Of a DNA stretch of 17,727 nt, positions 1 through 6,437 are shown piece by piece; positions within the stretch are counted from its first letter, which is position 1, and every line of letters begins with the position of its first letter. Source of the stretch: Caulobacterales bacterium 32-69-10 (GTDB taxonomy: Bacteria; Pseudomonadota; Alphaproteobacteria; Caulobacterales; Caulobacteraceae); NCBI GenBank assembly GCA_002280485.1, contig NCED01000041.1:1-17727 (forward strand). The letters are read 5' to 3'. Made by a program: the position numbers and the translations under genes. The notes beneath the pieces were generated by a model. The model was not told the DNA's origin. It was given only the letters and a program-made list of their open reading frames with translations, and searched no databases.

Positions 1-1
1 C

Positions 2-1872
2 GGCCTGTCGAACCATCAGGCCAAGTACTTTGCGCACGAGCTTCAGCGCAGCTACGCCAACGACCACGTCGGCAAACTGGCAGGGCTGCTTTTCGACGCC
101 CAGGTTGAACCGAAGCCGCACCAGATTGACGCGGCGCTCTTCGCCCTGCAGACGCCGTTCTTGCCGGGTGTGATTCTTGCTGACGAGGTTGGCCTCGGGA
201 AGACGATTGAGGCCGGAATCGTCATTAGTCAGTACTGGGCCGAACGGCGCCGCGACATTCTGGTCATCGCACCGTCGAGCCTTCGCCAGCAGTGGCAGCA
301 AGAACTCAGCGAGAAGTTTCTCATCCCGTCGAGCATTCTCGAGCCCCGCACGAAGGATTCGTTGCTGACTTCGAACAGCCGTCGTCAGCCACTGGTCTTG
401 ATTTGCTCCTATGAGTTCGCGCTTCGACACGAGGCGTCGCTCTTGCGATCGTGGGACCTGGTGATCGCTGATGAGGCGCACCGCCTGCGCAATTTCTGGA
501 CGGGTAAGGGGAAGGTTTCCGACGCGGTCTCCCATATCGTTCGAGGCGCGCACAAGACGGTGCTGTTGACTGCCACCCCGCTCCAGAACAAGCTCGAGGA
601 GCTTTACGGGCTGGTGTCGGTGTTCGACCCGGACTACTTCTACTCGCTCGACGCCTTCCGTGAGCGTTACGTCAAGCACCGCGACATCAGCGGTGACGAT
701 CTCGCCGACCGTGTCGCCGTCATCTCGAAACGCACTCTTCGCCGGGATGCTGACAAGTACATTCACTTCACCAAGCGTCTGCCGCTCACGGTGGAGTTCA
801 CCCCGAGTGAGGATGAGCGCAGGCTCTACAACCTCGTCAACGAGTATCTGCAGCGTCCGCTCCTGTATGCCTTCGCCGGGAGCCAACGACACCTCTCTGC
901 GCTGATCATTCGCAAGCGACTTGGCTCATCTACGTACGCGGTCGCGAGCACTCTGGAGAACATCGCCAACCGACTGGCAGCTGAGATCGAAGCCGGCCAA
1001 CGCCGGGATGCTCGCGGGGGGATCATCTCGATCGACTTCGACGGTGATGAACTGACCAGCGAAGAACTTGAGGAAGCCGAGGCCGCAGACCTCAATGCGG
1101 CAGCCGCAGAGCCCACACAAGACGACGTGGACGAAGCGGCGCGAATCGCGGCCATGAAGCAAGAGGTTGCAGAGCTACGCGAGTTCGCAGCTCTCGCCCG
1201 ATCAATCACCGTCAACCAGAAGGCCGTGAAGCTCGTCGAGGCGATTGGGCTTGGGTTCGAACGGCTCCGTCAGCTCGGTGCTCCCGAGAAGGCGATCATC
1301 TTCACCGACTCCACCAAGACACAGGAGTACATCGCCCGCTCGCTCACCGAAGCAGGGCTCGGCGACGGACTCGTGTTGTTCAACGGGTCCAACACCTCGC
1401 CCGAGCAGAACGCGATCTATCAGGCATGGCTTGAGAAGAACAAAGACGGCGACCTGATCACGGGCATCCCTGCCGTCGACCGCCGCAAGGCACTCGTGGA
1501 GTACTTCCGCCTCGATGGCACGATCATGATCGCCACCGAAGCTGCCGCTGAAGGCATTAATCTCCAGTTCTGCTCGATGGTGGTCAACTACGACCTGCCG
1601 TGGAACCCGCAACGAGTCGAGCAGCGCATCGGACGCGCCCACCGATTCGGCCAGAAGTACGACGTCGTCGTGGTTAACCTCTCGAACAAGGGCAACCTCG
1701 CCGAACAACGCATCCTGCAGCTACTCGATCAGAAGTTCCACCTGTTTTCCAGCGTCTTCGGCGCCTCCGATGAAGTACTGGGCGCGATCGAAGATGGACT
1801 CGACTTCGAGAAGACCATCAGCAACATCCTGAACTCCAGTCGCACCGACGAGGAGATCCTCGACGCCTTCCT
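2..1872 (+). CDS. SNF2-family DEAD/DEAH helicase fragment (both ends missing)
   Basis: ATP-dependent SNF2/RapA-like helicase or translocase acting on nucleic acid. The frame is open from base 2, and the translated start [14 protein letters not shown] belongs to the family, so the gene begins left of the window; the TTG at 161 is not a real start. Visible motifs in order: Walker A DEVGLGKT (about 182-205), DEAH box as [10 protein letters not shown] (about 463-492), LLTATPLQN (about 562-588), then the second RecA lobe with [12 protein letters not shown] (about 1295), [13 protein letters not shown] (about 1533) and motif [13 protein letters not shown] (about 1621). An acidic linker lies near 1060-1150. 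The reading stops resembling a helicase around RTDEEI (about 1843-1860) and becomes UvrC, so the helicase C-terminus is absent. Codons use more A/T in the third position than the rest of the window. Large helicases of this kind often sit in restriction or defence loci, but no such neighbour is visible here. Confidence 0.88.
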
Positions 1873-1895
1873 GGGCCAGTTTTACGAGGACAAGC
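1840..1895 (+). other. Chimeric junction between helicase and uvrC
   Basis: The join lies in a short stretch reading [14 protein letters not shown]. The left part (R-T-x-E-E-I-x-x-A-F) is how this helicase family continues and the right part ([10 protein letters not shown]) is UvrC. Bases around 1849-1872 are therefore plausible in both parents, as expected when an assembler or a recombination event joins two sequences at a short shared stretch. Third-position base choice changes across this point. The exact breakpoint cannot be fixed without the parental sequences. Confidence 0.8.
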
Positions 1896-2809
1896 CGATC
1901 CCCCGGCTGGCCCTGCTCAGCCATGATGTGCCCAACCGCGAACTGCTGGCCGAGGCCTTCTGCATCCAGCGGGGGAGCAAGGTCGAGCTGCAGGTCCCCA
2001 GGCGCGGCGAGAAGAAGGACCTCGTCGCCCACGCCATGACCAACGCCCGCGAGGCGCTGGGTCGCAAGCTGGCCGAGAGCTCGGCGCAGGGCAAGCTGCT
2101 GGAAGGGGTTTGCGAGACCTTCGGGCTGGAGGGGCGGCCCGAGCGGATCGAGGTCTACGACAACTCGCACATCATGGGGACCAATGCGGTCGGCGGCATG
2201 ATCGTGGCCGGCCCCGAGGGCTTCATCAAGAACCAGTACCGCAAGTTCAACATCAAGGGGACCGAGCTCACCCCCGGCGACGACTACGGCATGATGCGCG
2301 AGGTGCTGAAGCGGCGCTTCTCCCGGCTGGTCAAGGAAGAGGAGGAGGGGCAGGCGCCGGTGCGGCCCGACCTCGTCCTCATCGACGGCGGCGCGGGCCA
2401 GCTCGCGGTCGCCCGCGAGACCATGGAGAACCTGGGGTTGCACGACATCGTCGTGGCCGGGGTCGCCAAGGGGCCGGACAGGGACGCCGGCCTGGAGCGA
2501 TTCTTCATCCCGGGCCGCGAGCCCTTCATGCTCGATCCGAAAAGCCCGGTCCTCTATTACCTGCAGCGTCTTCGCGACGAGGCGCACCGCTTCGCCATCG
2601 GCAGCCACCGGGTCCGGCGCAAGATAGACATGACCAAGAACCCTCTCGACGAGATCGAGGGGGTGGGGCCGGGCCGGAAGCGGGCCCTGCTGCACGCTTT
2701 CGGGTCCGCCCGGGGCGTTAGCCGCGCGGCCGTGGCCGACCTGATGACCGTCGACGGGATCAGCGAACCCCTCGCCCAACGGATCCACGCCTTCTTCCGC
2801 AAGGCCTGA
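1855..2809 (+). CDS. uvrC: UvrABC excinuclease subunit C, C-terminal part only
   Basis: UvrC makes both incisions in bacterial nucleotide excision repair, together with UvrA and UvrB in the cytoplasm. From [11 protein letters not shown] (about 1861-1893) to the stop the protein is plain UvrC. It has the RNase H-like endonuclease domain with YDNSHI (about 2155) and LIDGGAGQL (about 2380) supplying acidic active-site residues, and RDEAHRFA (about 2572) supplying the conserved His. Tandem helix-hairpin-helix motifs follow ([14 protein letters not shown], about 2640, and [12 protein letters not shown], about 2750). Full UvrC is about 600-650 residues; only about the last 315 are here. The GIY-YIG nuclease, the Cys-rich region and most of the UvrB-binding UVR region are missing, replaced by the in-frame helicase. 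No start codon or ribosome site belongs to this part. The GC-rich codons match the genes to the right, so this half is native to the contig. Confidence 0.93.
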
Positions 2810-3029
2810 TTCACGCTCGAATTGTGGGCGCCCACCCACTTTGGGGCGGGACTCCCCTGCGTCGAGTTGAAGCGCTCTACAATAGCGCGTAGCATAGTCT
2901 CAGGTCATAACAGTTTTCCACAGGCTGTGCCTAAGTCTACGAGCACAGATTTTGGACAAATAAGCAAAATTCCGGCACTGAATATTTGCGTTAATGCACC
3001 GTTAACGCCCGATTATCGGAGATAAGACT
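2810..3029. promoter_or_regulatory. AT-rich upstream region of the winged-helix gene
   Basis: A 220-bp intergenic region, clearly richer in A/T than its surroundings. It holds a perfect 11-bp inverted repeat CACAGGCTGTG (2919-2929), a small hairpin GCGCT-N7-AGCGC near 2870, a CtrA box (2991-3006) and a Shine-Dalgarno GGAG at 3018-3021, eight bases before the ATG at 3030. No U-tract terminator for uvrC is visible. Confidence 0.6.
2991..3006 (+). promoter_or_regulatory. CtrA binding box
   Basis: TTAA-N7-TTAAC matches the full consensus of the alphaproteobacterial cell-cycle regulator CtrA with exact spacing: TTAA at 2991-2994 and TTAAC at 3002-3006. It ends 23 bp before the ATG of the winged-helix gene. 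A site so close to the gene would overlap the start of transcription and could repress, or activate from a near -35 position; which one cannot be told from sequence. Confidence 0.7.
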
Positions 3030-3548
3030 ATGGTAGAGTCGGAGTATGGCGACAAATTCTCTAGAGTTGGCAGTCAAGCTAGAGGGGCGGATGCCCGGGC
3101 GGCCTTTGTGGCGTCACAGGCTTATCTGAACCAGAACGTATCGGGCTTCTTCTACCGCTGGGGCGGATTGCTCTCATCGACCCTGATAAGGATTCGCAGC
3201 CGGTTCCGGGGGGACCTGGACCAGTATCTGATCTATCTGGTCTTCCTGCTGAACGACCTTTCCCGGGAGATTTCCACCCGCAGCCTTCCGGCAGGGCGGC
3301 GGCCCGAGGCGCGAGGATTGAACGCCCTCAGCATCGCGGAGATCACCGGCATTCCACGCGAGACGGCGCGCCGGAAACTCCAGATGCTGGTCGCCGAGGG
3401 CTATGTGGAGCGGGCCTTTGACGGCCTTTATTACCTCGGCGACCGCTACGGTCTGGACCAGTTCTTCTTCGATCTCAGCCCGCTGTTCTGCGACGGGGTG
3501 AGGCTGGACGGAGAGCCGTCACCCCAGGCGGTCGAGCCACAACCATAG
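3030..3548 (+). CDS. Winged helix-turn-helix DNA-binding protein, function unknown
   Basis: A predicted 172-residue cytoplasmic regulator. Residues about 25-85 are helical (aromatic and hydrophobic, including FYRWGG and LDQYLIYLVFLL) and may form a dimerisation core. Residues 99-126 form a helix-turn-helix (SIAEITGIPRETARRKLQML, then a hydrophobic turn), followed by a short wing ending YYLGDRY near 140. The pattern resembles the Crp/MarR class of winged helices, but no cyclic-nucleotide or ligand domain is recognisable. The start is well supported by GGAG eight bases upstream. A perfect CtrA box upstream suggests cell-cycle control. Its last 30 bp overlap, tail to tail, the end of the minus-strand gene at 3519-4166. 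I do not recognise a named family; a target or signal cannot be given. Confidence 0.8.
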   Translation: MVESEYGDKFSRVGSQARGADARAAFVASQAYLNQNVSGFFYRWGGLLSSTLIRIRSRFRGDLDQYLIYLVFLLNDLSREISTRSLPAGRRPEARGLNALSIAEITGIPRETARRKLQMLVAEGYVERAFDGLYYLGDRYGLDQFFFDLSPLFCDGVRLDGEPSPQAVEPQP

Positions 3549-4166
3549 GTCGCGGATCGCCAGGGCTCGCATGGCCGCATCCTCGGTCTCGAGCCTGGGC
3601 AGGCCGGCGAGGGCCAAGCCCTCGTTGAGGGTCATCGGCCGGTCCTGGGGCGCGCACAGGCGGTGGACCTTGGCGGCCTCCTGCATCCGCCGCCAGACGC
3701 AGCGGAAGGCGCTCGCGCCCTCGACCGCGGCGCTGGGCAGGAGTCCGCCCTGCAGGACCCGGTGAAAGCCCACCAGGGTGGTCCCCCGGCAGATCGGCGC
3801 CAGCAAGCGCTCGAAGTTGTCGGCCTCCAAGGGCTCGACCCGGAGGTCCTCGTGCAGCGGGCCGCCCAGCCGGGGGACGGGGCTGGGAGCCTTGACGAAG
3901 ACGCTGAGCACGACGTTGGCGTCCCGGTCGACGAAACCGAACTGAAGCGTGTGGGCCTGGTCGCCCGAGGCGAAGGACCGGACATTAAAGTAGAGCGGGT
4001 CCGCCTCCGCCGGCCGGGCCACGGGCCGCAGCGGGCGGCGCCGCTCGGCCTCCGCGGGGGTGTTCTCTATCAGCGAGGCCCCGAACGGATGGTCCAGGCC
4101 CAGGGCCCACTGCGTCCGCTCACGCAGCCGCTGCTTGGCGGAGAAGAAGTCCAGGATCGAAGTCAT
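3519..4166 (-). CDS. Unknown protein with remote DnaQ-like exonuclease features
   Basis: A 215-residue protein with no signal peptide or membrane segment. The spacing of LVGFHRVLQGGLL (131-143) and a C-terminal helical block TLNEGLALAGLP...AMRALAIRDLW (179-208) recalls Exo II and Exo III of DnaQ-type 3'-5' exonucleases. However, the expected catalytic Asp/Glu residues and the His-x4-Asp signature are not apparent, so it may be an inactive relative or only a chance likeness. The start at 4166 has Shine-Dalgarno GGGAG eight bases upstream, and that site lies inside the 3' arm of a perfect 8-bp inverted repeat (4173-4193). The gene converges on and overlaps the winged-helix gene by 30 bp. Confidence is high that it is a gene and low for any function. 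Confidence 0.72.
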   Translation of the reverse strand: MTSILDFFSAKQRLRERTQWALGLDHPFGASLIENTPAEAERRRPLRPVARPAEADPLYFNVRSFASGDQAHTLQFGFVDRDANVVLSVFVKAPSPVPRLGGPLHEDLRVEPLEADNFERLLAPICRGTTLVGFHRVLQGGLLPSAAVEGASAFRCVWRRMQEAAKVHRLCAPQDRPMTLNEGLALAGLPRLETEDAAMRALAIRDLWLWLDRLG

Positions 4167-4172
4167 GATGGG

Positions 4173-4193
4173 TTCTCCCAGGTGATGGGAGAA
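4173..4193 (-). promoter_or_regulatory. Inverted repeat enclosing a ribosome binding site
   Basis: Arms TTCTCCCA and TGGGAGAA pair perfectly over 8 bp with a 5-base loop, immediately before the minus-strand gene starting at 4166. On the mRNA the 3' arm contains the Shine-Dalgarno GGGAG. It could fold and hide the ribosome site, or the DNA palindrome could be an operator. Confidence 0.6.
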
Positions 4194-4283
4194 TAGTCAT
4201 TTGTCGGCCGCTTTAGATCAACTCAGACTGTACTTGTATTGGGTAGATTAAGTGCTATTTTTCTACTCAATTTGAGCCGAACT

Positions 4284-4312
4284 CCACGCGGAGCGGCCAA
4301 GGCTCCGCGTGG
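4284..4312 (-). repeat. Stem-loop downstream of the small membrane peptide gene
   Basis: A perfect 11-bp stem, CCACGCGGAGC pairing with GCTCCGCGTGG, with a 7-base loop, begins 21 bp after the stop of the 35-residue minus-strand ORF. No run of T follows on either strand, so it is a poor classical terminator, though it could stabilise the 3' end of the transcript. Confidence 0.5.
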
Positions 4313-4333
4313 CCTTCGAGCCTGGGCCGGGCA

Positions 4334-4441
4334 TCAGCCGTGGCCGACAAGGATGGTGGAGCTGATCGCCAGCAGCGCGACAAGCGTCGCGCCGCCGAGC
4401 AGAGACGCGCTGGCGATGGAGCGCTGGATGAGGGTCTTCAT
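4334..4441 (-). CDS. Small single-span membrane peptide (35 aa), unknown
   Basis: Starts at ATG 4441 with GAGGA eight bases upstream and encodes MKTLIQRSIASASLLGG followed by a hydrophobic stretch (TLVALLAISSTILVG, residues 19-33) and a final His-Gly. The basic N-terminus plus one hydrophobic helix suggests an inner-membrane peptide with its N-terminus inside, or a cleavage-less signal-anchor. Length is 35 residues. A strong stem-loop lies just past the stop, giving a compact one-gene unit divergent from mnmA. No family is recognised. The ribosome site, hydrophobic pattern and own hairpin favour a real gene, but the size leaves room for doubt. Confidence 0.55.
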   Translation of the reverse strand: MKTLIQRSIASASLLGGATLVALLAISSTILVGHG

Positions 4442-4807
4442 GGTCTTGTCCTCGTCTTTGTCCTGCTTCAGCAGGTCTCGGACCCGTCGTCCGATAAGAA
4501 GAGGATGCGCGGCCCATATTGAAGGCGGATGGCGCGGATATTTCCGGCAGGGAAGCTTGGCTGCAACAGGCCGGCCGGCCCGGACCGGCCCGAAACATTT
4601 CCGCCCCGCGGATGTGGGCCGCAAAAACAACCACTTGGACGCTAGCCGCCGGGGCGAAGGACCGCGGTTGCGTACAGGGCTGCAACAAACCGCCGTGGGG
4701 CGATTGAGGCCATTTCGGACGCGGACGAAGCCGGGTTGGGGTCGGCGTGTGAGCCGGGGCGGCGACCGCGCCTCGCCATTCATCGTGCGAGCCCCTAAAT
4801 AGCGCCC
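4442..4807. other. 366-bp divergent intergenic region before mnmA
   Basis: Separates the minus-strand 35-residue ORF from mnmA. It contains a GC palindrome cluster at 4569-4590 and a direct 10-bp repeat GGCTGCAACA (4559-4568 and 4678-4687). I see no convincing ORF, tRNA, riboswitch or recognisable promoter. No clear Shine-Dalgarno precedes mnmA. Confidence 0.4.
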
Positions 4808-5995
4808 ATGTCGCTGGACACCCCCATGTCGCTGGACCGTGTCGACGCCACCCGTGCCGAGACGAGCGCAGCCCAGGCCGTCGCCCTGCCTGCAGGCGCG
4901 CGCGTGGTCGCGGCGATGTCCGGCGGCGTGGATTCCACCGTGGTCGCCGCCCTGCTGTCCCGCGCCGGCTATGATGTGGTGGGCGTGACCCTGCAGCTCT
5001 ACGACCATGGGGCGGCGGTGAAGAAGGCGGGCGCCTGCTGCGCCGGCCAGGACATCCGTGACGCCCGCGCCGCGGCCGAGCGGATGGGCGTGCCCCACTA
5101 TGTGCTCGACTACGAGAGCCGCTTTCGCCAGTCGGTGATCGACGATTTCGCCGACGCCTATCTGCGCGGCGAGACGCCGATCCCCTGCATCCGCTGCAAT
5201 CAGACGGTGAAGTTCCGAGACCTGGTCGAGGTCGCCAAGGAGTTGGGCGCCCAGGCCATGGCCACGGGCCACTACGTCCGCCGTCTTGAAGGGCCGAACG
5301 GCCCGGAGTTGCACCGGGCGGTCGATCCGGCCCGCGACCAGAGCTATTTCCTGTTCGCCACTACCCGCGAGCAGCTGCAGTACCTGCGTTTCCCCCTCGG
5401 CGACCTGCCCAAGCCGGCGGTGCGCGAGGCCGCGGCCGAGCTCGGCCTGTCGGTGGCCACCAAGCCGGACAGCCAGGACATCTGCTTCGTGCCCGAAGGC
5501 AAGTACTCGACCCTGATCGACAAATTGCGCCCCAATGCGGCGGGCGCCGGCGACATCGTCCACATGGACGGCCGGGTGCTCGGCCGTCACGAGGGGGTCA
5601 GTCGCTATACCGTCGGCCAGAGGCGAGGGCTGAACGTGGCGGTGGGCGATCCCCTGTTCGTGGTGCGGCTGGAGCCGGAGGCCAAGCGGGTGATCGTCGG
5701 CCCGCGGGAGGCCCTGCTGACCGCGTCCCTGACCCTGAAGGAAACCAACTGGCTGGGCGACGCGGCCAGTATCGAGGCGGCGGCCGGGGCGGGCCTTCCC
5801 GTGCTCGCGCGGGTACGTTCTACCCGCGACCCGGTTCCGGCGCGGCTCGCCCTGGTTGCGGACGCTGTTTCGGTCGTGTTCGAGACGCCGGACGAGGGCG
5901 TATCCCCCGGGCAGGCCTGCGTGCTCTACGCCGCCGACGTCCCCAGCCGCGTCCTCGGCGGCGGGTTCATCGCCTCGACACAGGCCGCCCTCTAA
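4808..5995 (+). CDS. mnmA: tRNA-specific 2-thiouridylase MnmA
   Basis: Cytoplasmic enzyme that activates U34 of tRNA(Lys/Glu/Gln) with ATP and installs sulphur, giving 2-thiouridine at the wobble base. At 395 residues it is normal length with a short extra N-terminus. The PP-loop SGGVDS is at 38-43. The catalytic Cys pair is C130 (in PCIRCNQ) and C226 (in DSQDICF). The tRNA-binding ATGHYVR segment is near 152-158, RDQSYFLF near 176-183, and the C-terminal beta-barrel includes TVGQRRGL. The start is uncertain: CCCATGTCGCTGGAC occurs twice in tandem, 18 bp apart and in frame, giving ATGs at 4808 and 4826; neither has a strong ribosome site. It stands alone on the plus strand and is followed within 3 bp by a palindromic repeat with a terminator-like hairpin. 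Confidence 0.97.
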   Translation: MSLDTPMSLDRVDATRAETSAAQAVALPAGARVVAAMSGGVDSTVVAALLSRAGYDVVGVTLQLYDHGAAVKKAGACCAGQDIRDARAAAERMGVPHYVLDYESRFRQSVIDDFADAYLRGETPIPCIRCNQTVKFRDLVEVAKELGAQAMATGHYVRRLEGPNGPELHRAVDPARDQSYFLFATTREQLQYLRFPLGDLPKPAVREAAAELGLSVATKPDSQDICFVPEGKYSTLIDKLRPNAAGAGDIVHMDGRVLGRHEGVSRYTVGQRRGLNVAVGDPLFVVRLEPEAKRVIVGPREALLTASLTLKETNWLGDAASIEAAAGAGLPVLARVRSTRDPVPARLALVADAVSVVFETPDEGVSPGQACVLYAADVPSRVLGGGFIASTQAAL

Positions 5996-5997
5996 GC

Positions 5998-6101
5998 TCG
6001 TCATCCTCCGGGCGCGGCGCAGCCGCGATCCGGGGACCCAGGCCCCCGTTGTTCATCCGGCGCCGTCGCTTGGGTCACCCGGACAAGCCGGGTGATGACG
6101 A
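5998..6101. repeat. Palindromic intergenic repeat element after mnmA
   Basis: About 104 bp bounded by inverted ends TCGTCATC (5998-6005) and GATGACGA (6094-6101), with internal inverted pieces GACCCAGG and CTTGGGTC. Elements of this form, with ends in GTCATCC and GGATGAC, are dispersed in many alphaproteobacterial genomes. It starts two bases after the mnmA stop. Confidence 0.6.
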
Positions 6102-6108
6102 ATTTTTT
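6075..6108 (+). terminator. Possible intrinsic terminator of mnmA
   Basis: Perfect stem TCACCCGG/CCGGGTGA (6075-6082 and 6088-6095) with a 5-base loop, then a run of six T at 6103-6108, seven bases past the stem. The spacing is longer than ideal. It is built from the right part of the palindromic repeat. Confidence 0.45.
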
Positions 6109-6113
6109 GCGCC

Positions 6114-6275
6114 CTATTCCGCCGCCCAGCGCAGCGGCTCATCCTCGTCGTTCGCGGCTTCCATCACGAAGGATTCGGTGGGGCCGAACAGCAGCAAGCG
6201 GTCGTCGTCGCCGACGGGCCGGTCGATGCTGAGCAGCCGCGCCAGGGTCTCAGGGCTCAAGCCGTGCAGGATCAT
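6114..6275 (-). CDS. Small acidic protein (53 aa), unknown
   Basis: Starts at ATG 6275 with GGAGGCG at 6281-6287, five bases upstream: a strong ribosome site. The product begins MILHGLSPETLARLLSIDR and ends LRWAAE; it is acidic (a DDD run near 23-25 and DEDE near 43-46), soluble, with no Cys or membrane segment. The first 18 residues look like an amphipathic helix. A Fur-like box (6297-6311) lies directly upstream of the ribosome site, hinting at iron control. It lies on the same strand as pirin but separated from it by a palindromic repeat, so it is probably a separate unit. No family is recognised; the ribosome site and codon use support a real gene. Confidence 0.65.
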   Translation of the reverse strand: MILHGLSPETLARLLSIDRPVGDDDRLLLFGPTESFVMEAANDEDEPLRWAAE

Positions 6276-6296
6276 GGGAGCGCCTCCGATGCGAGA

Positions 6297-6311
6297 TGAG
6301 AATGACTCGCA
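6297..6311 (-). promoter_or_regulatory. Fur-like iron box
   Basis: TGAGAAT-G-ACTCGCA fits the 7-1-7 Fur pattern (TGANAAT-N-ATTNTCA): the first arm matches fully and the second misses at two positions. It ends 21 bp before the ATG of the 53-residue ORF, just upstream of its ribosome site, where bound repressor would block transcription. Confidence 0.4.
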
Positions 6312-6336
6312 ATAACCGGGGTGGCAATCCTCTAAT

Positions 6337-6428
6337 TCCGCTCATCCCCGCGGAAGCGGGGACCCCGTTCGAGCCGCCGCACGTCCCGCCAAAGAGCTGG
6401 ATCCCCGCTTCCGCGGGGATGAGCGGGA
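6337..6428. repeat. Long inverted repeat between pirin and the small acidic gene
   Basis: Arms of about 26-27 bp: TTCCGCTCATCCCCGCGGAA onward from 6337 to about 6363, and its near-perfect inverse ending GGGGATGAGCGGGAA at about 6428, with a loop of some 38 bases. This is the dispersed CTCATCCCCGCGGAAGCGGGGA type seen in alphaproteobacterial genomes. It lies nine bases beyond the pirin stop and could end or stabilise that transcript. Confidence 0.65.
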
Positions 6429-6437
6429 AAATTGGGC

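Noticed and set aside
161..163. TTG as start of the helicase
   Set aside because: Family-like sequence continues in frame back to base 2, so the gene is truncated by the window edge.
2914..2922. DnaA-like box TTTTCCACA near the CtrA box, suggesting an origin
   Set aside because: A single box one base off consensus with no array of further boxes; an origin is not supported.
4284..4312. Strong stem-loop as an intrinsic terminator
   Set aside because: No T run follows the stem on either strand, so it is listed only as a stem-loop.
4442..4807. A possible small RNA, tRNA or riboswitch before mnmA
   Set aside because: No cloverleaf, conserved riboswitch core or clear promoter-terminator pair; only GC palindromes and a short direct repeat.
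4334..6004. A 556-codon minus-strand open frame antisense to mnmA
   Set aside because: GC-rich shadow of mnmA: the translation is low-complexity Arg/Gly/Ala-rich. Only its last 35 codons (4441-4334), with their own ribosome site, look real.
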